A stretch of 64,000 nt of DNA from Stenogyne calaminthoides (GCA_037126765.1 JBBCBC010000019.1:27674222-27738221), one strand, 5' to 3'; shown: positions 12,411-25,235, numbered from the stretch's first letter. The notes: generated by a model from the sequence alone, not told the origin. A program made the numbers and translations.

Positions 12411-13762
12411 TTGCGTAAAGAGGAAGAACATTCTCAAGAAGGTTCCAGCTCCTCGATGAGATTTTCTCGATAAAGGATGATGATGATGTCTGCTTTATGG
12501 CCGTGGAGGAGGTAAATTCTTCTATCTCTCGTTGTTGCTCCTACACAAGCACATGAGTTCTCAAGTTCAACTATAAACAATAACTTTGACCGATGGATTC
12601 GCTTTGAGAATCTTATGAAGGATTATTCTGGTTACAAGAATCGCCATCGAAACTCAAGAGCGTAACAAGGAACCGATCACGAGAATCAAGTGAAAAGACT
12701 CTAAAAATGCCGAGATCATTTCTCAATTGATGGGAACTATCGATGAATCGGATGTTCTCGAAAGTACAACTCTCGTAAAAAAGAGAAGGTGATAGAGATC
12801 CCGAATGGAAAATTAGAGAAATCCACTAAAGAGATTCAAATTTATCGTAACCGAAGTTCAATGACCTCTTTGAGAAGCATGAAACTTTAAAGAAATGTGA
12901 GGATAGTCTTGCAGAGAAAGTTAGCTCTATTGAATTCTCGCATCTAAAGTAATAGATGAAATTCAGAGTTATCAAAGACTGCAACTATAAAAAGCCGGAT
13001 TGAGATACATTCCGGGGGAACCTCACAAGGTTTTCTCAAATCTTTATTCTAGTAGCACCAAGACTGTCTTTTGTTAAACTAGTGGCATATAATCTTCTTC
13101 TCAAGAACAACCCGAGTTTTAGACAAGGGTAAAGGACCTATGGTTTGAAAAAAAACAAGGTTCATGGAAGAAAGCCCAAACCTCGGAAAAAACGCTAGAA
13201 AACCTCTAACACTCAAGAGGAAATTTTCGTGTCAAGATTTCAAAGCCTTAGGCTAAGAATACCAACCTCAAGAGATCAAGATCAACCATCGAGGAATTTT
13301 TCGAAGAGAAACACTTTCAGAGAGATATTCTCAACTAAAAAGACCAAGTCCTCAGATTATTGAAAGACCCCAATTTCAGTACAGGCAACCTAAACCCCAC
13401 TTGTCTAAGGGTAAAGGTTTCCTGAACCTAAGTCAGCAGAGACAGAGACCAACTGCACCAAAGCTAAGGCACTTGAACAAAAAGCCTGAACCCAAGAAGA
13501 ACTCTAAGGCTCATGTTCATGCTAAAGGTCGACACTCATACACAAGGTAATCGCCAAGGCACATAGGGTAGTGAATGTGTATGTAGATGTTTATGGGAGA
13601 CAAATCAGCCAGTCTAAAGTAATTAGAGTTATCAGGCAGATTTGGGTTCCAAAAGGTACAACTAAAATGGTAGGACCCTACACCAAATGGGTACCTAAAA
13701 CCTGATCTATTTTTCAGGTAAAGGAAAAGGGCACTGAGCTGAATGAATACAACATAGCACTG
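12411..13762 (+). other. Garbled gag-pol linker of B1
   Basis: This stretch aligns by eye with 53880-55260 of B2, but no long frame survives in either. Words such as ATGAGATTTTCTCGATAAAG and repeated TCGA/CTCAAG look like altered CTGA/CTCAG. It should encode the linker between the gag knuckle and the protease. The density of small shifts is discussed as a possible sequencing artefact. Confidence 0.6.
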
Positions 13763-16206
13763 ATGAGTGGAAATGAATTGGCACCTGTTGTATGGTATCT
13801 AGACAGTGGATGTTCAAGACATATGACAGGATATAAGCAACTACTCACTGACTATGTTGAGCAAAAAGGTCCTCAGATCACATTTGGAGACAACTCAAAA
13901 GGACAAACTGAGGGATATGGAACTCTTGAAGTTGATTCTGTTCATATCCATGGTGTTTCATATGTGTTCCGGTTTAAAAGCATAACTTGCTTTCTATCAC
14001 CAATTCTGTGACAAAAAGATTCATGATTGAGTTCTCAAAGAACTTATGTTGTGTGAAAGACAATACTTCACAGAAAATTTTACTGACTGGTACTAGAAAA
14101 GGAAATGTGTATCTTGCTGATTGGAAATTATCCCCAAAAGATACATGTTTGGTTGCAAAAAGTTCCACTGATACCAGTTGGTTGTGGCACAAAAAGACCA
14201 ATCACTTAAACTTTAAAAACCACGAACAAACTTGCAAGATTAGCACTTGTGAGGGGTTACCAAATGAAGTGTTCAATAAAGATCATGTTTGTGATGCTGT
14301 CGAAAAGGAAAAACAAATCGAGCATCTTTCAAAAGCAAAGTAGATGTTTTATTGACAGAATCATCGCAAATCGTTACATATGGATCTCTTTGGTCCAAGA
14401 ACACCGTAGAAGCAAAATGGCGAGAAATATACACTTGTGGTAGTTGATGACTACTCTAGATACACATGGGTCATATTCTTACTTAGTAAGAAGGAGAGAC
14501 TCGCATAAAAATCGCAAAAATAATGAAAAGGCTCAATACTGAAAAGAATCTGAGTGTGGTCAAGATCAGATCAGATAAATGAACTGAGTTTATCAATCAT
14601 ATCATATCTGATTATTGTGCAGCAAATGGAATAACCCATGAAACATCAGCTGCAAGGATCCCACAAAAGAATGGTGTTCTTTGAAAGAAGAAATATGACT
14701 CAAAGAAGTTCGCAAGAACAATGATTGTTGAAGCCGATATTCCTAAGAGATTTTGGGGTGGGCTATCAACACCGCATGCTACTCTCGGAATGCATCCATC
14801 TTGACCAAGAATCAAGGAAAAACTCCATATGAGCTGTGGAATGAAAGGAAGCCTCTTGTTTCTTTCTTTCGTGTGTTTGGTTGCAAGTGTTTCATACACA
14901 ATAATGGTAAAGATCAGTTGAAAACTTTTGATAGAAAAACTGATGAAGGGATATTCTTAGGATATTCTCAAAGTCAAGATGACCTTTCGAGTTTACAAAT
15001 CAGAGGACTCTTATTGTGGAAGAAACACCTCATGTTGTTTTTGATGAATCTACTTGTGTTTCGGAAGAAACAGAACATGACTTCAGAGAACTCCGACCAA
15101 GAGAATCACCAGACTTAGCTTTGAAAAAAGAAATCCTCCTAACTCAAAAAAAAAGAAGCCACCACTTTCTATGAATGGAGTGAATCGGACTCGCATAAAA
15201 GAAGTTCGATGAAAAAACTTCGGGATGGTGAGACTCAGATGAAAATTCTTCACCGGAAGGAAAGCCAACACACCGAAGTTGACCAATCTGAACATACACC
15301 AGTTCAGACTCAAGTATGTAATGTCGATGAAGATGTGGTCACAACTGAGGCAAACTCTGGATCTATCAACCAAGGGGGAACAAATGTCTCTGACAATGTT
15401 CGAATGGAATTTCCCCTAAAGGAAGATGATTCCTTTCTCCTTTCTCGTTATTCCCCTGAATTTGATGAACCGGTGCGAACCTAAAATTTATGATGTTGAG
15501 GACATTCTTGAAGGGGAACATCCAGAGAGAATGGTTGGATAGTCCATCCTACAAGTCGATTGTGGGTGATTTATCGTAAGGAGTAAAAACAAGACGGTTC
15601 CATGGTGAAAGTACTTTATTATCTTTGTTTTTCTATCGGAAAAGGAACCTCCATCGAGATTGAATAAGCTCTACAAGACTCATTCTAGATTGTTGCTATG
15701 CAAGAAGAATTGAATCGATTCACAAGGAATGAAGTTTGGGAGCTAGTGGACAGACCTAAAAGGCACAATGTGATTGGAACTAAGTGGGTGTTCAAGAATA
15801 AGAGAGATGAAAACAACAACATTGTGAGAAACAAGGCAAGACTAGTTGCACAAGGTTATTCCCAAGAAGAAGGCTTGGATTATGATGAAACCTTTGACCA
15901 AGTTGCAAGACTAGAAGCCATCGATTATTTCTTGCATATCTTTTGCCCACATGAAATTCATGGATGTGTGAAAAGTGCATTTCTGAATGGTGTGCTTAAG
16001 GAGGAAGTATATGTGGAACAACCTCCAGGATTTTGTCAGAATGACCAAGTTTACAGGCTCAGGAAAGCCTTGTATGGTCTTAAGCAAGCACCCCGAGCAT
16101 GGTATGATACCCTTTCTTAGTTTCTTACTGACCATGGTTTTATCAAAGGAACTGTTGATAGGACTTTGTTCAGGATAGAAGATATAAAGGATATTTTACT
16201 AGTTCA
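13763..16206 (+). pseudogene. Ty1/copia pol, first part: protease, integrase, RT N-terminus (B1)
   Basis: In order: protease with DSGCSRHMTG (aspartic active site DSG) near 13800-13830; gag-pre-integrase with LWHKKTNH near 14180; integrase core with DLFGP and VVDDYSRYTW near 14376-14470, the second catalytic region IRSDK followed by a stop near 14578, and the third region damaged near 14670; integrase C-terminal region 14753-15000; and RT from 15698 (NEVWELVDR, KARLVAQGY, KSAFLNG, YGLKQAPRAWY). The RT motif normally MDVKSAFLNG reads GCVKSAFLNG, so the first catalytic Asp is lost. Several stops and frameshifts separate the pieces. The frame is cut at 16206 by a solo LTR and resumes at 18050. 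Confidence 0.9.
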
Positions 16207-18049
16207 TGTTGGGGAATGAGTTGCACAGATCTATTCGGGGTGAATATTTAAATACAAATTTAATTCATTAATTATTACTAGCATGAATTAATCCTATATT
16301 AATTCAAATAATAATTGCAACAACATATCATGCATATAAAAAGCCACGTAAAACATACGCATGCGGAATCTACGGGTTTACGTGAACGTACCTCTCGGGA
16401 TGGCAGTGGCTTTGGTCGGACGGACTAACCAAAAGGACTTCCCAAGTATTCCCTTAGCCCTTGCTCGACAATCCGGTGGAAGGATACTCGCGAACAATTA
16501 ACAAAAGGAAAAAAATAAACTTTGTTGCACCACTTATGTGGAATTGCTAATATTTCCAGCACATGGAATTGTACTTGGGAATGAACTAATCATCCCCTAT
16601 TTATAGGAGAGAGGGTGGACGAAATTTGTGTTATTTTTCAATGTGGGATAAGACTTTTCTTGGTCACCAAGAAATCTTGAATATATCCCATATATTCTCT
16701 TTCCCATAATTAAAATATTTCACAAAAATCCCACCTCCTCATATATGGATTATTTTTGAAAATATAGTGCAAGAATCCAAGATTTGGATCTTCTTGAATT
16801 TATGAGATATTCTTGTATTTCAAGAAATACATATCTTCCATAATATATTTTCAAGAAAATCAAGAAAATCTTTCTTGCCCTCTATTTTCCAAAAATTTCG
16901 AAAATCTCACTATGAATAACCAAGTGGGAGATTTCTTGAATTTAATGAGATAATCTTGTATTCCAAGAATACATATCTTCATTCCATAACAAAATTCAAA
17001 GAAAATCTTTCTCCCTCTTTTATCCATAATTTTAAAAAATTTAGAGGAATATTAAGCAACAATATTTATTTTATTTTAATCATCTTTTAAGTTATTGGAC
17101 TATTTGTTGGGCTACTCAGGGGGCCTTTAGGAGAATTAAGATTGGATCTTCTAATGGATCTTGAATATCTAATATTGAGCCACAATATAATTCAAGCCCA
17201 TAAATATTAATTAATCCCACTACATAATTAATATTGACTATCCATCTTAACCCATATTACAAATCAATATGGCTCCCGTCATTATTTCCCGTTTTAAGAT
17301 TATCTAGCCCATCAATTAATTCAAGCCATTTTGAAATAGCTTTCCGTTAATTAATATCTTTTGTCCTTGGTCGAGAACGGTTCAACATTATTATCCATAC
17401 CGAAACAAATTCCACTTGCAAGATTTGGTATGATAAAGCTTATGAACCTCCCAAGGGGGCAAATCAAAAAGCGTTTGCACACGCACATTCTTCAGATAAA
17501 TCTTAGAATCACATGTGACCAATAATATTGCCCAAGATAAAAAGTATTGAATCTCTCTGCGATTAAGCTACCCATGATAAGTCAAAGCAATAGTTACCAA
17601 TCCCACGTGATCCTATTTAAGGGACGAAGGTTAAGAAACAACGAACCATCGAGGTCTAATTCTTCCTTGTTGATTAAGAAGAATTTATCCTCCTCAGAGG
17701 TCCTATTCAAATAAGATCACCATGCACTAGTGTAATCTCTTGGTCAAGACAAACCAATCTCGAGCCTTTACACCTCAACCTTTCGCGATGGTTGTTCATT
17801 TCATCTAGGTCGTGAATGGCGTGCTATATAGTTACAAAGGACTATTAATTTAATCTTACGTGATCGGGTATCACTAAATTAACTACAATGTAACACGCAT
17901 AATTATTGAACAGTTATGCAAAGAAATATATATAACATTCAATCATATTTAAAGCATCGGTGATAAACAATTTATTTCAAGAAATAAAGTCCGAAAATTG
18001 GTTTTCGATTATACAAAGTAAAAGCATACTTTTCAGTATAATCCCAACA
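16207..18049 (-). mobile_element. Family A solo LTR splitting the B1 reverse transcriptase, TSD GTTCA
   Basis: An 1843-bp sequence starts TGTTGGGGAATG and ends AATCCCAACA, bounded by GTTCA at 16202-16206 and 18050-18054. It matches the solo LTR at 2183-3893 in the same orientation. Removing it with one GTTCA restores a continuous RT frame that runs from ILLV into QIYVDD. It has no internal domain. Confidence 0.93.
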
Positions 18050-18836
18050 GTTCAGATCTATGTGGATGACATCATATTTGGATCTCCAAATCATCAGTTG
18101 TGTGAAAAGTTTTCTACTCTGATGAAAGGAAAATTTGAGATGTCAATGATGGGGGAGATGAATTTCTTTCTTGGACTTCAGGTGAAACAAACTAAGGAAG
18201 GAATATTCATCAATCAAGCAAAATACACCGTAGATCCGATTGCAAAGTATGGAGTCTGAGATTGCAATGCAGTTAGAATTCCCATGAATACTAACTACAA
18301 GATGGATCCTGATCCTGAAGGCAAATCAGTAAATCACACTGATTATAGAGGGACCATTGGATCATTGCTATATCTCACAACAAGTAGGCCTGATATAACA
18401 TTTGCTGTTGGGATATGTGCAAGATACCAAGCTAATCCTAAGGCTAGTCACATGGAGGCTGCCAAAATGATTCTGAAATATCTTAAAGGCACTGTGAATA
18501 GAGGATTATGGTATCCAGCTGATGATAACCTTGAATTAACTGGTTATTCAGATCTTCGATTATGGATGATGTAGAATTGATGCAGAAGTCTACCACGAAC
18601 TTGTCAATTTCTTGGAAGTAAACCGATATCATGGTCTTCAAAGAAACAAACCTCGGTTACAAACCAAGACTCATGGGTTCAATACATGGTCAAGAGGGAA
18701 ATTTATTTGTAGTACGCATTCTTTAGCTCGCACAACAATTGAGGGATTATAAGATTATAGCCAATGAAGTACCTATATTTTGTGATAATAATAGTGCAAT
18801 TGCTATTACACAAAATCCTGTATTGCACACCAGATG
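18050..18836 (+). pseudogene. Ty1/copia pol, second part: RT C-terminus and RNase H (B1)
   Basis: This continues the RT from the palm motif YVDDIIFGS (18060) through MNFFLGLQV, GSLLYLTTSRPDI and ARYQANP to the RNase H region with FCDNNSAIAI near 18775 and LHTR near 18825. There are stops at about 18257 and a shift near 18560. Homology to the B2 copy ends abruptly at 18836 (CAGATG); the last part of RNase H, the polypurine tract and the 3' LTR are missing. Confidence 0.88.
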
Positions 18837-18837
18837 T

Positions 18838-19105
18838 TGAGGACGTAATTTTCGAAGGAGATGCCAAACGAGTGGTCGATGCTATTAATGTCGGGGTATG
18901 TCACGAGTCTGTGTTTGGCGATTTTATTAGAGCTAAGCGTCGAGATACTTGCTAGTTTTAATTTTATAATTGTTAGATTTGTCAAAAAGGATGCTAATAT
19001 TTTAGCTCACGATTTTGGCGAGATCTTCTATTCACTATGGGAGCTCGTGTTCTTTGGAATGACCCTCCGAACTTTGTGGATGTGCGTCTTATCTTTTTCT
19101 TATGA
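18838..19105 (+). pseudogene. RNase H-like (RVT_3) fragment, frameshifted
   Basis: The translation gives FEGDAKRVVDAIN, then after a shift near 18935 FNFIIVRFVKKDANILAHDF, then after another shift NDPPNFVDVRLIFFL and a stop. This is the C-terminal part of the RNase H-like domain seen in many plant LINEs and related single-domain proteins (the EGD and R..N..AH motifs). It is 5' truncated at the junction with B1. It could be a LINE remnant or a broken RNase H-like gene. It is not similar enough to the RNase H-like domain of gene 1 to be its duplicate. Confidence 0.6.
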
Positions 19106-19353
19106 TAATATGAAATTTAATCATTTTTTTTGTAAAAAAAAGTTGGACTCATTGACCTAATGACGAAAGAATAAGACTTCTCTTGATTTACTCGAATCAA
19201 CACTTAAATTTAGTAAGATATTATTCGACTTAAATATCTAAATTTAAGCGGGATAATAAATCAGGTTTAATAATACCCTAGAAAATTGCTGCATACATTC
19301 ACCAATTCACCGGGGTGCCAAATGGGCAAAAAGCAGCGCCAAAAAAACTGAGA

Positions 19354-22124
19354 ATGGAAGACGACTACGACGTCGCCTTCGATCTCCAGGTGGAAGAAGC
19401 CATCGCCGCCTCCCTTCGCGACGTCGCCGGCGTCCCGAACGACGCCGTAATCAACAATCTGTCGGAGTACGAACTGGAGCTCCTCGACGAGTACACGACG
19501 GAGGCGGAGGCGGAGGCGGAGGCGGAGCGGCTGCGGCTCGACCTCTGCCTCCAGGTCCACGATCGCGCCTTCGCCTGCGAGATTTCGAATGTTCCGGAGG
19601 AGGAATGGGGGAAAATTGGGGATAATTTGAGTCGGCCTTTCGGGGAGGGCTCCTCGAAGGCGAATGGGGAAGGGCTGAGGTTTAGGGTTTATGTCAAGGG
19701 TTTGATTGAGAGAACGGCGGGCGGTATTGGTGTGGCGATATGCGATGAGAATGATGGGTTGGTGTTTGAGTTGATTAAGGGTTTGAGTGGGAAAGATCAG
19801 CAAGTTAATCAGGAGATGGTTGAGTTGAAAGGTCTGATTGAAGGGCTTGATGCTGCGTTGATGCTGGACATGAAGAGGGTCACCATTTATACTGATAATC
19901 AATGGCTCTATGACAATGTTAGTGATCACCAGATTTTTTTCATTGCTCTAGTTATTTAAGCCTGTTATGCATTACTGGTTGAATTCAAACATTATTGTCA
20001 TATAGTGAATTTATTAGGAAAAATGTAGAATTGATTTAGGGGTTTACCTGTAGAATCTATATGGCTACTGGTATTAGCTTCTAGTTTTGAGTCCTCTGCC
20101 CTGCATTGCATTTATTACTTGAGATGTATATGGCAAAACAGATGAAGCTTGGAGTTAAGGTGGTGTATGAGATTCTGATTTATTAGACATTTAATTTAAT
20201 ATATACCTTTTATAGAAACTTTCTTGGGTAAATTTTAAGCTTGGAAGCAAGTTAATATGTGAGAAGAAATAAACTTATCTCTGATGTGTTGATTCCTTTG
20301 CCTACTACTTGTCTAGATTCCCTGCCTACGTCGTCAATTGGATTAAAGAATAAAAAAGGCTTCTTTAATGTTATTCTCTTTACAGTTTCTGCGCTCATAA
20401 GTTATAACTGATAATTTTTTACGTTTGAAGATATTTCGTTTTCTAAATACAGATCACTGGCAAACCAACGCCAATGGCAGAAAAGGTTGCAGCATTACGA
20501 AACCAGATAGGTCTTCTTCTGCGGATATTCAGTGACAATCTTGTATCCCTTGTGCCCAGTAATGACATTAAGTTTGCTGTTGAACTTGCAAAGAATGCAA
20601 TTGCTTTTCAGGTCAATCGTTCGGCTGGAAATAGCAAAGCAAAGAATCAGACCAAGTGCTGTACTATTTGTATGGAAGATACTTATGTGGATCAAATGTT
20701 CCTAATCACAAGTTGTCAGCACACGTACTGCTTTTCCTGTATGTCGAAACATGTCCAGTTCAAGTTACTTCAAGGGATATTACCTAAATGCCCTTACGAG
20801 AAGTGCAAATCCGAATTGAAACTTGATAGCTGTGAAAAGTTTTTGAGTCCTGAATTGCTTGAGATAATGAGCCAACGTGTGAAGGAAGCATCCATTCCTC
20901 CAGCTGATAGAATTTACTGCCCCTATCCAAAGTGCTCGACTTTGTTATCAAAAACTGAGCTTCAAGGATCCATGCGCAGTGCTATTAAAATATTGAGCAC
21001 AAAGTGCCCCAAATGCACTGGATTTTTCTGCGTCGATTGTAAAGTCCCCTGGCATAATAATGTGAAATGTGCTGATTTTAAAATGAAAAATCCCAACCCA
21101 TCTAATGAAGACCAGAAACTAAAGAATTTGGCTTCTAAGAGTCTCTGGCGCCAGTGTCCAAAATGCAACCATATGGTGTCACTTGGTGAAGGATGCTACC
21201 ACATTTATTGCAGGTAATATGTTCTTTAGAAGTCATGGATGATAATGAATTTTCCAAGAATAGTATGTCTGATAAAAAAACTTAGGGGGCACTTGGTTCA
21301 ATTTCTTAATGGGAATGAGAATCATCATATAGAGAATTACAATGAGAATGATAGTTGCAATGTTAGTGTATTGCTCTTATCTTGGAATAAGTTGGGCTTA
21401 AAAATGATTGTTGGTTGAAGAATACTGGAATAATTGAGGAAAAATGATTATAGAAGAGGGGGGTAATGATTAACTTATTTTGAATCTCATCTCGTATGAA
21501 TTGTGATGAAGATTTATTGATCATCTCGTATTCTCATTAACCGCCACAATTACTATATATTCATTTCTATTGTCATTCCCATTGAAAAATTATCAACCAA
21601 GCGCCCCCTTATATTTGTTGATGATTATCCTTTTTTTCCAGTTTTTGCATGCATCAAATATGTTACCGCATGCAACCAACAATTATTGCTTTCAATGAGA
21701 GTTGACATTGAGTTTTTTTTTTTTAAGTAGCAAAGACTATGTTATCGTTTATTAATGACCTTTTTACTTTAAGCTCCTGCTTGCCTCATTTCATATTCTT
21801 TGTGATTTCTTTCCGTCATTGCATTGTCCTAGTTGTGACTTGTGTGATGTGAACTACGATATCATTGGTTAGAAATTTTGGTCTATTATATTTGTTTCAC
21901 TTGTGATGATCCAAAACATGCATTCCTAGATGAATTCGAATTGATTTACAAAGCTCTTATACTTGCGTTCCTACATTCTTGTTTCTGCCATAAACTCGGT
22001 CTCCCCATGTTTGTGCAGATGCGGGCATGAGTTTTGCTATACTTGCGGGAAGGAGTGGACAAAGAAGAAAGCAACCTGCACTTGTCCGATCTGGGATGAA
22101 CGCAATATCGTATATGAGCGCTGA
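19354..22124 (+). CDS. RBR-type E3 ubiquitin ligase with RNase H-like domain (gene 1)
   Basis: Predicted exons 19354-19917, 20453-21213 and 22019-22124 (GT-AG borders, phases 0 and 2) encode 476 aa. Start: the first ATG in frame with the conserved MEDDYDVAF; an ATG at 19322 runs into a stop. Order: UIM-like LQVEEAIAASL (residues 11-21); acidic Ala/Glu repeat (50-58); RNase H-like fold (108-188) that keeps E157 and D181 but has Lys (YVKGL) where the first catalytic Asp is expected; RING1 (258-306, C-x2-C.. QHTYC); IBR (about 344-394); RING2 (423 onward) with CPKC and catalytic-type Cys436 in GCYHIYC. RBR ligases take ubiquitin from an E2 onto this Cys before passing it to a substrate. No break is visible, so it is probably functional. 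Substrate and cell location are unknown. Intron 2 carries a MITE. It is a paralogue of genes 2 and 3. Confidence 0.9.
21285..21608. mobile_element. Harbinger/Tourist-like MITE in intron 2 of gene 1
   Basis: A 324-bp element has terminal inverted repeats GGGGGCACTTGGTT and (right end, reversed) GGGGGCGCTTGGTT, flanked by TTA on both sides (21282-21284 and 21609-21611). TTA duplications and such G-rich ends are typical of PIF/Harbinger-derived MITEs. It has no coding capacity and leaves the splice sites intact. Confidence 0.85.
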
Positions 22125-25089
22125 ATGTAGTTTAGACCTTCATTTGTACAGCTTTTTCATCTTCTTGGTTGTGCATTGCCTCTGTTTATTTCCCGTTTCT
22201 ATCCGCGTTTTATTTCTTAACCGCGGCTTGACTTCTTTTGCCTCGACAGAATTTTCTTTTTAATTTAATTTTCTGGCTAGTATGTCTAATTTTTCTGCTA
22301 ATTATACTTTTTTCTCAAGCTTTCTGTTTGGGCATCTGTAACCATTCCCTAAAGCGGAGATTCTCCAAGAAAATGAACAACTTTACTCCTCCAACCAAGT
22401 AGTTCATGTTTCAAGGATGGAGAATTGAACATGGATATTTCATTTGTGAAGAATAAGTATAGCAAGAAACTGGATTTTTTTATTACATTAAGTTTATTGG
22501 AAATCGAATAAAAAATTAGAGAATCTAGCAACATGGAGTATAACATACTATTATAGAGAATACAAGTTTTCATTTTATCACATTAATTACTCCAAAGTGA
22601 AGAATGTCGTTAGAGATGCTCTTGGTGAAAATTGAAAGAGGTACACTGCGTAAGACGGCCTCACGTGACGGAACATAATTGGACATTGACATTTTAATAC
22701 ATTGAAAAGGGAGGGTGTTGATTTGAGCTAGTTTGTACTCGTCTTATGTATAAAAGCGTCTCATACGAATTTTTGTCTTAACCCTTTTGCGCCAACCCAG
22801 GGTGCTTGGTAAAATGATAAGGAAAGGTATTGGTATAAGTGTAAAATCATACTCATACCTCATGTATTTAAGAGGTATAATGAATTCCTAAATTTTTTAG
22901 AATCAAAGTCATAATAATGTAATTCCAAACACATACTATGGTTTTGATTCCATTTACACCCCTCCAAACCTTCCACCCAAGCATTAATATGGTCTGGACT
23001 TTGGTCACAAGTCTCAGTGGAAGCCGAGTTAAATGAGTTGAATAATAGTATAAAACTAGTGTAACACCCCGCGTATTGAGGACAATTCTTGTGTTGTTAT
23101 TATAAAGTGATATTAAAAAAATATTTATAAATTTTTTATATTTTAAAAATGTGTGTATGATCTATTTTATTTTTGTAATTTTAAATGATAGTATATCGTA
23201 ATTATATTTTTAAATTGATTGAAATTAATAAATTAATAGCAAGTGTCGCAATTATTAAGAAAGGAAAAGTAACTGTCAGAAATCTCGAGTGAATTTTTAT
23301 ACTGAACTTAGATTACACAATGTTTGAAATAAATGATTTAAAAAAAAATTGTTTACTTGCTATGAGAGCAAAATACTGGGTTACATGTCACTTTGATATG
23401 ATTTGTGGATTATAAATATTTAATTAACAATCTGAAAAAAAGGAAAAAAGATTGTATTCTCTAATAAAATCAAATAACTAAATTTAGCATCCACAAATGT
23501 TAGAACACCGCACATCAGATTCTTGTTCGACAATTGGAACAAAACAAAATTCACAAAAGGATAAAAGAAATGTAAAAGGACTCAAAATGCACGTTTTGCC
23601 CTTTGTAAAGCAAACACCAACCAATAAACAATTAGTAGAAACAATGTTTTCAATTACATAACCAATTGAAGATAGAAAAATCATAAATTATGTACACTTA
23701 ACAAATTGCTCGATATTAACAAATAACAGACACATATACAATATGGTTAAGATGAGTACAATATATTGTAACAGTGAAAGTGCATGTATGTAGTTTGAGT
23801 AGAAGGCCCGGGAAAAAAGAAAAAAAAAATACAATAAATTTAAAGAATATACAAATGTTAAGCATGTATAGCCTAAGCCCTGAAATCTAGATTCATTGAT
23901 AAATGTAAATCACGAATCACGAAAATTTAGTTTGGAAATTTGGAAAATGTAAAAAACTCGGTATCTTGAGATTTCTTAAGGAGGACACACATATGTATAT
24001 TATTTTCTACGAATGACCAATTTAAGAAGTTAAATTGTAACTCCAAGTCGGCCATTGATTAAATAAGGTTCCAGGACAGAAAAATATAAATAAAATAGAG
24101 CAAAGTACAGGAGAAGAAAGCGCCATGAATTGTCTTGAAAAAATTAACCCTAATTAGGATATGTGAGAAAGAAGAAGAAAAATTACAGTAGGTTTTTTGG
24201 GCCAAATTCACAAAAGAGAAATTTAAAACAGATAAAGCCAAGAACCAAATAACCAAGGGGCAAATTACTGATAGGTACATTTTTTTTAAAAAACTAGCAA
24301 CCAAGTACAAAACGGTTACATATATGTAGGTATAATTACACTTGCATATGCAATTTTATATGTATATACAATCTCATTTGTATCTAGTTGCTATTTACCT
24401 CAAAAAAGTGTACCTGGTTGCTAATTTCCCTAAGCAAGAAGTCAGAGAAGAAACCCAACAATGGTGAGAGCGAATCATCTGCGTTGAGAGAAAGCGGAAC
24501 CAAACCATGATGATTAGATCTATCTATGCAAAATAAAATAGACCGTAATTTTTTAAGCAGTTGACATATGAGTCTTTTTTTTTTCTTTTTTTTTTTTAAT
24601 TTTGAAATTTGTATTGAAAAATCTTTGAATGTGACGCTAATGTTTTGTGTGTGTAATCGATACATGTAACTGCAATAGAGGAGAGAAGAAGAAATGAGAA
24701 AACGGAAAGGGCTGCAATAGATGGAGAAGAAGAAATGAGAAAACAGAAAGGAAAAGAAATGAAAGACGTAAAAGTCGATAGAATGAAAAACTACAGTTAA
24801 GAAATTAGGAAGATTAAGATGGAGAAAAAATATGGGGTGGTTAAGATAAAGATAACATTTGGAGCGGTTTAGGTACAAAATTAAAAATAGACAGTTAAAA
24901 TAAGTTTAAGTTTAAAAGATTTATTAAAAATTAAAAAATACAAAATAAGGAGAAAAATAGAATTTGAAATAGCAGGAGTCAAATAAGGCCACGTTGATAG
25001 AAAAAAACTTGGAATTAGATATAAGGGAGATTTAAACCCATTTCTCAATGACAAAGTCTAGGATACAAATTTGTATACATACAAATCTT

Positions 25090-25235
25090 TAATTTTGACC
25101 AAAACTTTAATTTTGACCAAATTTGTATATAATTCGCCCAAAAAGGGCGAAAAAATATAGCTTGCGACAGGCAGGGTTCAAACTCGGATTTCTAGGGCAC
25201 AACGAAGAAAGCCTGACCGCTCGGCTACACAAATT
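25090..25235 (-). repeat. tRNA-derived SINE-like fragment
   Basis: The minus strand reads TAGCCGAGCGGTCAGG (A-box-like) followed after about 35 bp by GAGTTTGAACCCTGCC (B-box-like), then unrelated sequence. This is the layout of a tRNA-derived SINE head. It cannot fold as a full tRNA with an acceptor stem, so it is not called a tRNA gene. Confidence 0.4.

Noticed and set aside
18764..18955. A single small protein joining copia RNase H and the RVT_3 fragment
   Set aside because: The frame crosses the 18836 junction by chance: the copia half is read in a wrong frame, so this is not a fusion gene.
19267..19929. 220-residue open frame on the minus strand
   Set aside because: It is the antisense shadow of gene 1 exon 1; its Leu/Arg repeats come from the Ala/Glu codon repeat on the plus strand.
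24384..24878. 164-residue open frame on the minus strand
   Set aside because: Low-complexity Leu/Phe/Ser/His translation of AG-rich DNA with a Lys run; no domain, no splice context, no coding bias.
25165..25232. tRNA gene on the minus strand
   Set aside because: Only A- and B-box-like words are present; no acceptor stem or anticodon arm can be formed. The same holds for 30285-30357 and 33640-33735.
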